Positions 17,491 through 25,563 of a stretch of 64,000 bases of DNA are shown here, one piece after another (the stretch's first letter is position 1; each line of letters opens with the position of its first letter). Under the pieces are notes generated by a model, which saw nothing but the letters and a program-made list of their open reading frames with translations, was not told the origin of the DNA and did not search any database. The position numbers and the translations under genes are program-made. The stretch comes from Sinimarinibacterium arenosum (GTDB taxonomy: Bacteria; Pseudomonadota; Gammaproteobacteria; Nevskiales; Nevskiaceae): NCBI RefSeq assembly GCF_005047655.1, contig NZ_SUKF01000011.1, positions 31,578 through 95,577 of the forward strand, in the 5' to 3' direction.

Positions 17491-17524
17491 GGACGACGCC
17501 AGCCAATAACAATCGGGGGCATTC

Positions 17525-18583
17525 ATGAAGCACCTTTGTGCCTGTTGCGCCGTCACGCTGGCGGGGCTGTTCGTGGTCCCGGCCAACGCACACGAGACCC
17601 AGCTGACCTCTTCGAGCTACGTCGGCATCCTCGGCGGCTACACCTTCGCCGATGAGATGCGCGGCAACGACAACCTCGACTACGCCACTGGCGTCCAGGT
17701 GCTGTACGGCACGGCGTTCGAGGACAGTCGCTGGGGCTACGAACTCGGTTTCGCGCTCGATAACTACGAGACCGACAAGACCGCCGGCATCGATCTGTAC
17801 CGCAACGGCTTCGGCGCCGACCTGACCTACACGTTCGGCAACCGCTTTGAAGGCGCGCTGTACCTGCTCGGCGGCCTCGCCGCCGCCTACAACGATACCC
17901 TGCCGGACTCCGAGGACGACTGGTCCTGGACCGGCAATGTCGGCATCGGCGTGGTCTCCGGCGCGGTCACCGAAGCCGGTCAGATCCGCCTGCGCGGCGA
18001 AGCGCGCTACGTCTACGACGACTTCCAGGAAGGCTACTGGGAGCCGCGCATCAATCTCGGCATCGAGATTCCGTTGTTTGAAGCACACGAAGCCGAAGCT
18101 GCAGCGCCGCAAGAAGTCGTACGCACCGTCGAGGTCTCCACCGGACTTCTCGACGCCGATGGCGATGGGGTCGTCGACGACAAGGATCAGTGTCCGAACA
18201 CGCCAACCGGAGATCGCGTCGCCGGCAATGGCTGCACGCTCGACAAGATCATCGAACTCAAGGGCGTGACCTTCGAGTTCGACAAGATCCGCTTGCGTCC
18301 GGATGCGCAGACGATTCTCGACTGGGCGACGGACATCCTGAAGAAGTATCCGGACATGCAGGTCGAGATCGCCGGCCACACCGACAACATCGGCACCGAC
18401 GAATACAACCAGGCGCTCGCCGAAGGACGCGCGCAGGCGGTGAAGCAGTACTTCGTCGACCACGGTGTCCCGGACGGGCAGATGAGCGTCAAGGGCTACG
18501 GCGAGTCGGAGCCGCGCGATACCAATGACACCGAAGAAGGTCGCGAGCGCAACCGTCGCGTTGAACTACGCATCCTCAACTAA
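17525..18583 (+). CDS. OmpA-family outer-membrane protein
   Basis: 352 residues. Signal peptide (CAVTLAGLFVVPANA), an N-terminal eight-strand-type barrel (about 25-190, SSYVGILGGYTFADEM, DLTYTFGN), a calcium-binding thrombospondin type 3 repeat (DADGDGVVDDKDQCPN at about 205-225) and a C-terminal OmpA peptidoglycan-binding domain (VTFEFDKIRLRPDAQ, then IAGHTDNIGTDEYN and the conserved ERNRRVELRI). It links the outer membrane to peptidoglycan. A good ribosome site (GGGGGC) precedes ATG. It follows the DUF6455-like gene at 34 bases, so it may be read from the same FNR-type promoter, but constitutive expression is equally possible. Confidence 0.9.
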   Translation: MKHLCACCAVTLAGLFVVPANAHETQLTSSSYVGILGGYTFADEMRGNDNLDYATGVQVLYGTAFEDSRWGYELGFALDNYETDKTAGIDLYRNGFGADLTYTFGNRFEGALYLLGGLAAAYNDTLPDSEDDWSWTGNVGIGVVSGAVTEAGQIRLRGEARYVYDDFQEGYWEPRINLGIEIPLFEAHEAEAAAPQEVVRTVEVSTGLLDADGDGVVDDKDQCPNTPTGDRVAGNGCTLDKIIELKGVTFEFDKIRLRPDAQTILDWATDILKKYPDMQVEIAGHTDNIGTDEYNQALAEGRAQAVKQYFVDHGVPDGQMSVKGYGESEPRDTNDTEEGRERNRRVELRILN

Positions 18584-18611
18584 GCCAATTGGACATTCAT
18601 CAGGACTGACC

Positions 18612-19505
18612 ATGAAAACACAGCGTCTCCTTCCCATCACGCTTCTTGTTTCGCTGCTCTCGGCAGGGCTCGTCGGTTGCCAGGCGGACTTCGACGGCTC
18701 ATCCGGAAGTCCCGGGAGCGGAGGGCCTGGTAACGACGGAAGCGGTCCCATCGATCCCGATGACGGCATCGGCGACGATGGCACGCCCACCGGCGACGGC
18801 ACCAACACCGATACCGGATTCCCCAACGACCCGACGAATCCGAACTACCCGGTCGTCGACGGCATCATCCTGGAAGAGGACACTCCGATTGCTGGCGATG
18901 GCACCAACTTCGGATTCGTCTGCACGCGTAGCGCGCAGTCGACGGCCGGGGCCACGACGGAAGTGGGCGCCAACGGCTTGGCCGGCGACACCTTGACGGG
19001 ACTGCTGAACTCGCTCGGAGGCAACAGCGCAACGGACCTGCTCAACAGCGTTGGCGACAAGGAACTTGCCATCGACGGAACGCTGCGTACAGCGTCGACG
19101 TTCACCCTGACGGCAAGTCTCCTGGGCACGGCGATTGATTCACTTGACCAGAGCGTGCTGATTCCGGAACCGGCATCTATCCCTGCAGGCCGTTATGCGG
19201 TATTCGCGGTCTCGTTCCCGCCGGGGCTCCTGGACCTGGGCCTGCTGACCAGCGTGACCGTCGCGACGTACCTCGGTGACAGCGCAACTCCGCAGGAAGC
19301 GCCAGTTGTGCTCGATGCGACGGCGCTGGACCTGCTCGGCACGGGTCTCACCGGCCCGACGTACGCCGTCATCGGACGCCGCGTCACTCAGCCGTACGAT
19401 CGTGCAACGATCTCCCTGTCCGCGGACGTGCTTGCGGCAGACGTCGGTGATGCGATGTTCGTGCACGAGATGTGCACCGATGGCGCTTTCGTGTCCATGC
19501 CCTGA
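18612..19505 (+). CDS. lipoprotein of unknown function with Gly/Asp-rich linker
   Basis: 297 residues. Lipoprotein signal ending SAGLVGC (lipidated Cys about 23) and a low-complexity Gly/Asp/Pro/Ser linker of about 50 residues (SGSPGSGGPGNDGSGPIDPD and more), then a globular part with two cysteines (FVCTRSAQ and HEMCTDG). Not recognised. It begins 28 bases after the OmpA-family stop and is probably cotranscribed. The start at ATG 18612 is set by the signal; a longer in-frame extension overlaps the preceding gene. Probably attached to the outer membrane, as there is no Asp right after the lipidated Cys. No function is proposed. Confidence 0.65.
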   Translation: MKTQRLLPITLLVSLLSAGLVGCQADFDGSSGSPGSGGPGNDGSGPIDPDDGIGDDGTPTGDGTNTDTGFPNDPTNPNYPVVDGIILEEDTPIAGDGTNFGFVCTRSAQSTAGATTEVGANGLAGDTLTGLLNSLGGNSATDLLNSVGDKELAIDGTLRTASTFTLTASLLGTAIDSLDQSVLIPEPASIPAGRYAVFAVSFPPGLLDLGLLTSVTVATYLGDSATPQEAPVVLDATALDLLGTGLTGPTYAVIGRRVTQPYDRATISLSADVLAADVGDAMFVHEMCTDGAFVSMP

Positions 19506-19782
19506 TCGTGGCAGATCGATTCGAGACCTGAATGGCCGGAGGTCGCGCCGCTGCAGGGATGCAGTGGCGGGTTATCGCAGGTGTTTTCTGCGATTCGGCG
19601 ATACAAGATCGTCGGCAGCATAAGTATCAGCGGGGTGCTGCTGACCAGTTCGAAGTGGCCAAGGCCCATGTGATCTCCAGGCCCGACGCGGAGGATGTGC
19701 TCATCTCCACTGCAACTAGCTGAGTGAGGTGTTCGGCAGGTTGTCCTACGAGTTGGGGGAGAACGAGTGCCTGAGTTGGACG
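19506..19782. other. convergent intergenic region
   Basis: 277 bases between the lipoprotein gene and the end of the hemerythrin-like gene. I see no convincing gene, box or hairpin with a T-run. Short open frames here lack ribosome sites. Confidence 0.5.
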
Positions 19783-20373
19783 TCAGGCACCGCCGTCGCG
19801 CCACTCACTCAGGCATAGCGCGACCAGTGCGTCGCGCTCGGCGGCGGCTGTCAGCCGGTTGAGCTCAACGTACAACTCGCTGCGCTCGCGTTCGCCGTGG
19901 TGCTCCAGAACGCGCTTGAATTGTGATTCGCGTTCGATCATCGCAACGATCTGCAGGCGCGAAGGCTGCGGCCGCAGCAGGAACGTGAAGTCGTGGGAGA
20001 CGCGATCGATCAGCTCGCGCAGCTTGCGGTGCTCGGCGTAATAGATCTCCGCCGCTGGAGTTCCCGAGCGTTCGCGCCGTCCGCGGCGATGCGAATACAA
20101 GGGCAGCAGATGCGCCTCCTCTTGGCGCATGTGCAGGAACAGGCGCTCGCGATAGTGATTGAGCAGCCGTGCGGCGAGCCTGAAGTCCTGCGCGATGATC
20201 TGCTCCTGATGCGTGGCGAACAGATCGTCGAGATCGCCGTGCGTCGAATCGAGGGCGAGAAAGCCGTCAGATAGGGCTGGCTTTAGATGGTGCCGATCGA
20301 GCCGATGCGAAAGGCTGGATCGCGGCGTGACTTCCGATTGGGTTCCGCATGGAAGTCCGGGCTGAAGATTCAT
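19783..20373 (-). CDS. hemerythrin-like domain protein
   Basis: 196 residues from ATG 20373 (a GGAGCG ribosome site precedes it; the longer frame to 20541 crosses both FNR-type boxes and was rejected). A helical protein with the spaced His/Glu pattern of hemerythrin-like four-helix bundles: LFATHQEQI, LFLHMRQEEAHLLP, YYAEHRKLRELIDR, LEHHGERERSELY. Such proteins bind a di-iron centre and sense or handle O2, NO or iron. It is the third hemerythrin-type protein of the window but lacks the ScdA_N domain of RIC. A box plus a TATGTT hexamer at 20420-20415 fit a class II FNR promoter for this gene. Confidence 0.75.
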   Translation of the reverse strand: MNLQPGLPCGTQSEVTPRSSLSHRLDRHHLKPALSDGFLALDSTHGDLDDLFATHQEQIIAQDFRLAARLLNHYRERLFLHMRQEEAHLLPLYSHRRGRRERSGTPAAEIYYAEHRKLRELIDRVSHDFTFLLRPQPSRLQIVAMIERESQFKRVLEHHGERERSELYVELNRLTAAAERDALVALCLSEWRDGGA

Positions 20374-20442
20374 CGGGAAGCGCTCCGTCCGGAATGCATG
20401 GCATACGAGGGAGAAACATAGATCGATGGCCGCAGCGTGTTC

Positions 20443-20456
20443 TTGATTTGAGTCAA
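20443..20456. promoter_or_regulatory. FNR/ANR/DNR-type box
   Basis: TTGATTTGAGTCAA, one base off consensus. It is 70 bases before the hemerythrin-like ATG (minus strand), with TATGTT at 20420-20415 in the -10 position. Confidence 0.75.
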
Positions 20457-20502
20457 GGGGGACGCGTCCGATCATTCGCCTGCACCGCTCCGCGACGCGA
20501 GT

Positions 20503-20516
20503 CTGATCTGAATCAA
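20503..20516. promoter_or_regulatory. FNR/ANR/DNR-type box
   Basis: CTGATCTGAATCAA, one base off consensus, 58 bases before the lldD ATG. It lies immediately before an in-frame ATG at 20518, which is therefore not the real start. Confidence 0.65.
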
Positions 20517-20574
20517 AATGCCCGGACAATCGCTCTGGCAAGTTCCGCCAAAGATCGACAACGAGGGTGCGGAT

Positions 20575-21720
20575 ATGGCGGTGCTGGCTTCGGTGGCCGA
20601 CTATCGCGGACAGGCGCAGGAGCGACTGCCGCGATCCCTGTTCGACTATCTCAACGGCGGGTCCTATGCGGAGCGCGCCCTGGCGGCGAATCGGGCGGAT
20701 CTTGATGCGCTGAAGCTACGCCAGCGCGTGCTCTGCGATGTGTCGCGGCTCGACCTTTCGACGCAGGTTCTAGGCGAGTCGCTTGCGCTGCCGGTGGTGC
20801 TGGCGCCCTGCGGACTGGCCGGGCTCTACGCGCGGCGCGGCGAAGTACAGGCGGCGCGCGCCGCGCGGGTGGCGGGCGTGCCGTTCTGCCTGAGCACCGT
20901 CTCGGTGTGCTCGATCGAGGAGGTGCGCGCCGCCGTCGATGCGCCGTTCTGGTTCCAGCTGTACATGATGCGCGACCGCGGCTACGTGGCTGCGCTGATG
21001 GAGCGGGCCCGCGTGGCCGGGTGCCGCACGCTGGTGCTGACCGTGGACCTGCCGGTGCTCGCCGATCGCTATCGGGATGTGCGCAATGGTCTCGCCGGGC
21101 AGACGACGGCGCGCAGCCGTGTGCAGTTCGCGCTGGACATGCTGGGTCATGCCGGATGGCTCTGGGATGTCGGCCTGCGCGGTCGCCCGCTGACTTTCGG
21201 CAACCTCGCGGCTGCGGTGCCCGGTGCGCGCAACATCGACCAGTTCAAGCAGTGGGTCGACGCGCAGTTCGACGCGTCCGTGACCTGGCGCGACATTGCC
21301 TGGATCCGCGCACGCTGGCCAGGTGCGCTGGTGGTCAAAGGCATCATGGATCCCGACGACGCAGTGCGCGCGGCGGATGCGGGTGCCGACGCCATTGTGG
21401 TATCGAATCACGGCGGCCGCCAGCTCGATAGCGCGCCGTCGACCATCTCGGTGCTGCCGCGCATCGCCGATGGCGTCTGCGGCCGGCTCGAGCTGCTGGT
21501 CGACGGCGGCATCGGCAGCGGCGACGACATCGCCAAGGCACTGGCCTGTGGCGCGCGCGCCTGCCTGGTTGGCCGCGCCTGGCTCGCGGGGCTTGCCGCG
21601 CGCGGCGGCGTGGGCGTGTCCGAGGTCCTTGCGATCCTGCAGCGCGAGCTGGCAGTGACGCTGGCGCTGCTCGGCGTGCGGCGAGCACGCGACCTGGGCA
21701 GGGACGCGCTCTGCTGCTAG
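20575..21720 (+). CDS. lldD: FMN-dependent L-lactate dehydrogenase (alpha-hydroxy-acid oxidase family)
   Basis: 381 residues from ATG 20575. The enzyme oxidises L-lactate to pyruvate at the membrane and feeds quinone. Family signs: FDYLNGGSYAERALAANR at the N-terminus, LPVVLAPCGLAGL, FWFQLYMMRD, LTVDLPVLADRYRDVRNG, the Lys of VVKGIMDPDDA, the catalytic His/Arg motif VSNHGGRQLDSAPS, and LVDGGIGSGDDIAKAL with the FMN phosphate site. Length is that of LldD. The FNR-type boxes upstream suggest lactate oxidation is used as an electron source for nitrate or N2O respiration (inference). Substrate could also be another 2-hydroxy acid such as mandelate. Confidence 0.85.
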   Translation: MAVLASVADYRGQAQERLPRSLFDYLNGGSYAERALAANRADLDALKLRQRVLCDVSRLDLSTQVLGESLALPVVLAPCGLAGLYARRGEVQAARAARVAGVPFCLSTVSVCSIEEVRAAVDAPFWFQLYMMRDRGYVAALMERARVAGCRTLVLTVDLPVLADRYRDVRNGLAGQTTARSRVQFALDMLGHAGWLWDVGLRGRPLTFGNLAAAVPGARNIDQFKQWVDAQFDASVTWRDIAWIRARWPGALVVKGIMDPDDAVRAADAGADAIVVSNHGGRQLDSAPSTISVLPRIADGVCGRLELLVDGGIGSGDDIAKALACGARACLVGRAWLAGLAARGGVGVSEVLAILQRELAVTLALLGVRRARDLGRDALCC

Positions 21721-22053
21721 GCACCGGATAGATCGGATCGGCCCTGCGGCCCGCGCTCGGCGAGGACATCACCGCACATTCCCAGTCTGGGCTTGACAGT
21801 GGGTGCCGTACAGCGCGTCACCCGACACCTTTCGCAGCTGGTGTGCGCATGATCGCGCCACGTGGTCGGAATTGAGGCGCCGGCACTTCGAGGGGATGGC
21901 CGGCAATGACCCGATTACGAGCCCGATCCTTGCGCGCAACAGAAAGCGGTGCGTCGCGTTCGTCCACGCGCGCTATGATCCCGAGTGAAACATAGCGGTG
22001 GCGCTGAACGAGCAGGTAGTATCCGCCATACCGCAGCGACGGTAAGCCGGGCG
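21721..22053. other. intergenic region
   Basis: 333 bases between convergent lldD and the 22054 gene. No conserved gene or RNA recognised; a 61-codon plus-strand frame at 21803 lacks a ribosome site and protein-like composition. Confidence 0.5.
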
Positions 22054-22686
22054 TCAGATCCAACCCAGTGCGCCGCCGAAGACCGCCAGCGCGCTTACGA
22101 CGACGCCGGCCAGCGATCCAACAACGATCAGTTGCCGCCGTGTGCTGGCCATATCGTGTACCCGGTAGGCGACGACGTAGAACGGCAGGTAGCCGATCAG
22201 GAAGATCAGCCACGGGAAGCCGGCGTTCCAGTATCTCCAGTCCCAGGTCAGCGCACCGGCGCGGTTGAGCCAGACCTCGACCAGCACGCACGCGACCGAA
22301 TTGACCACGGCGATGAGCCAGCGATTGTTGATACCGAGGACCCTCAGTCCACGGTCGGGCGGCAGCAGACGCACGGCATACAGACCCATCACCGCAAACA
22401 TCAGACTGATCTCGATGTTGAGCCCGATCAGGATCACGTAGGCCGAGCTGCCCGGCGTGCCCCAGGCTGGAGCGAACTGGGTGAAGTGGAACAGCAGGCC
22501 GTTCCAGATTTCATTGATCCAGTCCATCAGCCAGAACGCGAGGGCGCCGAGCACAACGGACCAGCGCCGTTGGGCGATCTGATCGGCATACAGATACAGC
22601 ACGATCAGCAGCAGCGGGATGACGTACCACTGGAAATGCGAGCCGTCGCGCAGCAGCGCGAGCGCCTGGGCGGAGGAGGGCGTCAT
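22054..22686 (-). CDS. integral membrane protein of unknown function
   Basis: 210 residues with six to seven hydrophobic helices (WYVIPLLLIVLYLYAD, VVLGALAFWLMDWINEIWN, AYVILIGLNIEISLMFAVM, WLIAVVNSVACVLVEVWLN, PWLIFLIGYLPFYVVAY, LIVVGSLAGVVVSALAVF). Trp and Tyr rich at helix ends. Family not recognised. The ATG overlaps the narL stop (ATGA) so it is the third gene of the narX-narL operon; a longer frame to 22740 lies within narL. Linkage suggests a role near the nitrate-response system, but nothing more specific can be inferred from the residues. Confidence 0.6.
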   Translation of the reverse strand: MTPSSAQALALLRDGSHFQWYVIPLLLIVLYLYADQIAQRRWSVVLGALAFWLMDWINEIWNGLLFHFTQFAPAWGTPGSSAYVILIGLNIEISLMFAVMGLYAVRLLPPDRGLRVLGINNRWLIAVVNSVACVLVEVWLNRAGALTWDWRYWNAGFPWLIFLIGYLPFYVVAYRVHDMASTRRQLIVVGSLAGVVVSALAVFGGALGWI

Positions 22687-23354
22687 GGCGTCTTGAGTTT
22701 CCCGGAGGGTGAGTCGCGCTCGATGTTCTCGACGGCCCACACGGCGGCCTCGACGCGCGAGCGCATGCGCAGCTTCTTCAGCAGGCTCTTGACGTGGACC
22801 TTGACGGTCGCCTCGGCGATGTCGAGCTGGCTGGCAATCAGTTTGTTGCTCCTGCCGGTCGCCAGCAGTCGCAGGATGTCGCGTTCGCGCGCCGTCAGTG
22901 CATCGGTTAGCGGTGGCAGTCCGCGGAGCGCGCGCGCCAGCAGCTCGGTCAGGCGGGGGCTGATCGTGAGGCGCCCCGCTGCGGCTTGCTCCAGGTGGGT
23001 CAGAATGTCTTCCGGTTCCATATCCTTGAGCAGGTAGCCGTCCGCGCCGGCGCGCAGTGCGGCAGTCACGTCGTCCTCGTGATCCGACACCGTCAGCATC
23101 ACGACGCGGCTGTCCACGTCCAGCGCCTTGATCGCCTTGAGCGTGTCAATGCCGCTCATGCCTTTCATGTTCAGGTCCAGCAGAACCAGCGCCGGCTTCT
23201 GCGTACGCACCAGTGCAACGCCTTCGGCACCCGACGACGCACAGCCGGACAGGTGCAGCCGGTCGGACATCTGGATCAGATCGGCGACGCCGCGGCGGAA
23301 CAGCGGGTGGTCATCGATCACGACCAGGTTCACGGCTACGTCGGATTCAGGCAT
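22683..23354 (-). CDS. narL: nitrate/nitrite response regulator NarL
   Basis: 223 residues. N-terminal receiver domain (VNLVVIDDHPLFRRGV with the acidic pocket, phosphoacceptor Asp in LVLLDLNMKGMSG, conserved Lys in GYLLKDMEPEDIL) and a C-terminal LuxR-type helix-turn-helix (LTARERDILRLLATGRSNKLIASQLDIAEATVKVHVKSLL, read in parts) as in NarL/FixJ regulators. NarL controls nar and other anaerobic genes in response to nitrate. Start ATG 23354 is inside the end of narX (8-base overlap), implying coupling. It should bind TACYYMT-type heptamers near the nar promoters, which I did not map with confidence. Confidence 0.9.
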   Translation of the reverse strand: MPESDVAVNLVVIDDHPLFRRGVADLIQMSDRLHLSGCASSGAEGVALVRTQKPALVLLDLNMKGMSGIDTLKAIKALDVDSRVVMLTVSDHEDDVTAALRAGADGYLLKDMEPEDILTHLEQAAAGRLTISPRLTELLARALRGLPPLTDALTARERDILRLLATGRSNKLIASQLDIAEATVKVHVKSLLKKLRMRSRVEAAVWAVENIERDSPSGKLKTP

Positions 23355-25248
23355 GGGCGGCGACCTCGGTGTGCGCGCGCGTCGCGCCATCGGCGTTGGG
23401 GGGTGAGAACACCAGCTGCACCCGTGTGCCACCCTGCGCACGCGTGAACGCATGCAATGTGCCGCCGAGGCTGTGCGCCCGCTCGTCCATGATCGCGAGG
23501 CCGTAGTGCTGCGCGCGCATTGCGTGCGGCGGAATGCCGGTACCGTTGTCGTCGACCGTCACTGTGACACGGGGGGCAGCCGAGTCGTAGCTCACCGTCA
23601 CTGAAGCCTGTGTGGCCTGAGCGTGACGCACGACGTTGGAGAGGGCCTCGCGCACGACTTGAAGAACGTGAATCTCCTTGTTTGGTGAAAGCTGACAGCG
23701 CTCCATGCGGTAGTTGAAGGCAATCGGAATGCCGCTGCGGTTCTGGAACTCGTGCACCGTGGCTTCCAGAGCCGGCGCAAGGCCTCGGCCGTCCATGCGC
23801 AGACGGAAGGTGCTGAGCAGTTCGCGCAGCTGGCGGTAGGCGCTGCCGACGCCTTCGCGCAGCTCCTTGATCACGCGCTGCGCGTCACTGCCCGGACCGT
23901 TCTTCTGCAGCACCGCATCCAGTCGGCTGGTCTGGATCTTGAGGTAGGACAGCGACTGCGCCAGAGAGTCGTGCAGCTCGCGCGCGATCACGGCACGTTC
24001 CTCGAACAGTGCCAGACGACGGCTCTGCTCTGCGCGTCGGCTGTTGGTGATGGCTGTGCCGATCTGTGCGGCCGCCGCCTCCAGGAGGCGCGACTGCCAG
24101 GCTTGCAGTTCGCGCGACAGGGTGCCGACCACAAGCACGCCGTAGGATTGTTCGTGGTCGCGGACGGGAAATGTGTGGCCGCTGTGGCGCGGACAGTGCT
24201 GCGGCAGGTGCTCGGCGACGGTCGACGCGGCGGTGGGCGCGCAGTCGTGACAGTGCGGGGCAGCATAGGCACTGGCGTCGCCCGCGTCTGCGATATGCGT
24301 GCCGGCCAGATAGAACGAGTCGCAGCCGTCGGCCGTGTTCAGGCAGATCGCGGTCGGGCCTACGCCGAGTGCGGTTTCCAGATCGGGCAGCAGCGCGCGC
24401 AGAGCGTCTTGTGGCAGAGGGTTCTGGTTCAGCCGGACGGCGACGCTGTACAGAAGCTCCAGTGAGCGGTTGCTGCGCTCCAGGTCGGTTGTTTTGATGC
24501 GCACACGTTCTTCCAGGTCCGCGTAGATCTTCGACAAGTCCTCGGCCATCGTGTTGAAGGCGCGGCCGAGTTGCCCGAATTCGTCCTCGGATTCGTAGGG
24601 CGTGCGCTGACTGAAGTCGCCGCGCCGCGCATGGCGTGCACATGCCAGCAAGTCGCGCAGCGGCAACAGCACGCGCACATGCATCATGTACATCGTGAGT
24701 ACGACGACTGCCAGCGTCAGGAACAGCGAGACCATGTGGATCAAGTACAGCCAGCGCACCTTGGATTCGGTGCGACGCTCCAGCAGGCTGACGAAATCAT
24801 CCACTTTGACAACGTAGGGCGCCACGCTGACCAGAAAGCGCTGCGCCCGTTCCGCATCGGCTGTCGTCGCCAGCAGCATGGGCCGGATGCGGTGGGTCCA
24901 CTCTCCCGCGACGGCGATGTAGCTCGCACGCGCCTCGTCGTCGGGACCGGTCAGCAACACCGAGGTCAGCCGCGGGCTCGCCAGCCGGGCATCGTAGTCG
25001 GCCGCAAGCTGCTGGCGGACGGTCGCGCTGGTTTCACCCGATGCCAGGCGTGCAGCGATGAGATAGGACTGCATGCGCAGCGTGCCCGCCTGATTGATGG
25101 CGCCAGCGGCCCCCCGCATCGCTTCGGCGAAGAACACCGAACTCGCCATGCTGGCAAAGGCGAGCGCCGTAATCGTGCCCATCGCCAGAGCGAGCCGCAG
25201 CAGCAGGCTCCTCGCGGGTAGCGTCGGCAGCGTGTCCGGGTTCGTCAT
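23347..25248 (-). CDS. narX: nitrate/nitrite sensor histidine kinase NarX
   Basis: 633 residues from ATG 25248. TM1 near residues 13-40, then the nitrate-binding P-box INQAGTLRMQSYLIAARLA (51-69), a four-helix periplasmic sensor domain, TM2 (HMVSLFLTLAVVVLTMY), a HAMP linker, a central GAF-like module with a cysteine cluster (DGCDSFYLAG and CHDCAP), and the HisKA_3/HATPase core with H-box ARELHDSLAQSLSY and DNGTGIPP. It senses nitrate and nitrite across the inner membrane and phosphorylates NarL. A FNR-type box and TACGAT hexamer (25305-25300) precede it. The later ATG is chosen over a longer frame (to 25335) because the latter overlaps the box. Confidence 0.9.
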   Translation of the reverse strand: MTNPDTLPTLPARSLLLRLALAMGTITALAFASMASSVFFAEAMRGAAGAINQAGTLRMQSYLIAARLASGETSATVRQQLAADYDARLASPRLTSVLLTGPDDEARASYIAVAGEWTHRIRPMLLATTADAERAQRFLVSVAPYVVKVDDFVSLLERRTESKVRWLYLIHMVSLFLTLAVVVLTMYMMHVRVLLPLRDLLACARHARRGDFSQRTPYESEDEFGQLGRAFNTMAEDLSKIYADLEERVRIKTTDLERSNRSLELLYSVAVRLNQNPLPQDALRALLPDLETALGVGPTAICLNTADGCDSFYLAGTHIADAGDASAYAAPHCHDCAPTAASTVAEHLPQHCPRHSGHTFPVRDHEQSYGVLVVGTLSRELQAWQSRLLEAAAAQIGTAITNSRRAEQSRRLALFEERAVIARELHDSLAQSLSYLKIQTSRLDAVLQKNGPGSDAQRVIKELREGVGSAYRQLRELLSTFRLRMDGRGLAPALEATVHEFQNRSGIPIAFNYRMERCQLSPNKEIHVLQVVREALSNVVRHAQATQASVTVSYDSAAPRVTVTVDDNGTGIPPHAMRAQHYGLAIMDERAHSLGGTLHAFTRAQGGTRVQLVFSPPNADGATRAHTEVAAHA

Positions 25249-25326
25249 ACGGTGCCGCGCCGGTCTTGCGAAGCTACCTCCAATGAGTTCGACGCCGTCA
25301 TCGTAGCTGCTGCGGGCGCAGCAACC

Positions 25327-25340
25327 TTGATTCAAGTCAA
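25327..25340. promoter_or_regulatory. FNR/ANR/DNR-type box
   Basis: TTGATTCAAGTCAA, one base off consensus. Centre lies 41 bases before the predicted minus-strand start point, with TACGAT (25305-25300) as -10; likely promoter of narX-narL. Confidence 0.75.
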
Positions 25341-25415
25341 GGAAAAACAGTGGTCTGCGTTGCGCGCCGGGAGTACCCCTTCTGAGGTAGTCGCCGACTC
25401 GCCCGTCTTCGGCGT

Positions 25416-25429
25416 TTGATCTGAGTCAA
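25416..25429. promoter_or_regulatory. FNR/ANR/DNR-type box
   Basis: TTGATCTGAGTCAA, one base off consensus. It is the box nearer the porin gene (ATG 25564) and probably serves it, though I do not see a convincing -10 at the standard spacing. Confidence 0.65.
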
Positions 25430-25563
25430 ATCCAAACCCCACCACCGGCCGCAACCTGCGCCCGCTCGCACCAGCTGCTCGGCTTGGTGCTGAACTGTTG
25501 GTACGGCCTCGGCACCAATGCCGGGTTCAAGAACCCTAGAGACAACAGCGCAGAAAAGCTGAC

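Noticed and set aside
21803..21988. 61-codon plus-strand frame
   Set aside because: No ribosome site, no homology recognised.
23347..25335. Upstream start for NarX
   Set aside because: It would put an FNR-type box inside the coding region and adds no signal or domain.
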